Shown piece after piece: positions 5,703-5,851 of a stretch of 5,851 nt of DNA (positions are counted from its first letter, which is position 1; each line of letters begins with the position of its first letter). Both the position numbers and the translations under genes were made by a program. Origin of the DNA: Thermodesulfobacteriota bacterium (GTDB taxonomy: Bacteria; Desulfobacterota; BSN033; UBA1163); NCBI GenBank assembly GCA_030024065.1, contig JASEIE010000252.1, forward strand, positions 1 through 5,851, in the 5' to 3' direction. The notes under the pieces are model-generated. The model did not search any database. It worked only from the letters and a program-made list of their open reading frames with translations, and had not been told where the DNA came from.

Positions 5703-5827
5703 CCCCAGGATTTTTGCAGGCTGAGATCGCTCGAGGTGTAATTGGGCGGGAGGAGAGGATATTAGAGAAGAGCCATTGTTTGAGAGAGTGGTTTAATACT
5801 ACAGCGTTAGTTTTTTCTGGACAATGA
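5633..5827 (+). pseudogene. Truncated IS200/REP-associated tyrosine transposase (Y1_Tnp) fragment
   Basis: The first 20 residues, MARQLRIEHEGAFYHITSER, match the characteristic N-terminus of RAYT/IS200-like Y1 transposases (typically MARPLRIEYPGALYHVTSRG). These enzymes cut and join single-stranded DNA using an HUH motif and a catalytic Tyr. After about residue 20 the similarity stops abruptly at GGGGTCCCC, and the remaining 44 codons show no HUH motif, no catalytic-Tyr helix and nothing I recognise. The intact family is about 200-330 residues, so this 64-codon frame is a non-functional relic, most simply from an internal deletion. The other two forward frames after the break do not restore transposase sequence. 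The codons past 5692 may simply be unrelated DNA read in frame. Confidence 0.7.
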
Positions 5828-5851
5828 AAATGGAATCTGTTATATCTATAA
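5703..5851. other. Unassigned sequence at the right edge
   Basis: After the transposase relic breaks off, nothing recognisable is seen on either strand up to the window end, apart from the tail of the relic's reading frame. No terminator or promoter could be supported. Confidence 0.4.

Overview
The window is a chromosomal segment from a bacterium. Its order rpmH-rnpA-yidD-yidC-jag-mnmE is the conserved cluster that sits next to the replication origin in many bacteria. YidC has the long Gram-negative periplasmic domain, so the host has an outer membrane. The protein flavour (for example IKIIFLPLTQISFKSMKEMQ in YidC) and the intergenic repeat types resemble uncultured Deltaproteobacteria/Desulfobacterota. 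That assignment is an impression from memory, not a search result.

Layout. Bases 1-55 hold two direct copies of an 18-bp repeat and look like the end of an insertion sequence, possibly IS21-like. A good sigma70-type promoter (71-99) follows. From 148 to 3084 lies a tight, same-strand operon: rpmH, rnpA (GTG start, overlapping the rpmH stop by one base), yidD (ATGA overlap with rnpA), yidC and jag (TTG start, Shine-Dalgarno sequence overlapping the yidC stop). A 275-bp gap contains a 153-bp element with nested inverted repeats. mnmE follows (3360-4769). The next 279-bp gap carries GC-rich palindromic repeats and, between two copies of them, a perfect 16-bp parS site (4908-4923). A hot-dog-fold thioesterase gene of the PaaI type (TTG start) follows, then a broken IS200/RAYT-type transposase gene at the right edge.

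How the genes work together. rpmH supplies ribosomal protein bL34, rnpA the protein part of RNase P. YidD and YidC act in membrane protein insertion, and Jag/KhpB is an RNA-binding protein habitually encoded next to yidC. MnmE makes the wobble-uridine modification of tRNA together with MnmG, whose gene often comes next but is not in this window. The parS site would be bound by ParB and marks the origin region for segregation.

I do not see a new multi-gene system here. The points worth a second look are non-coding: the parS site inside a repeat cluster, the structured element between jag and mnmE, the putative insertion-sequence end beside the operon promoter, and the decayed transposase.
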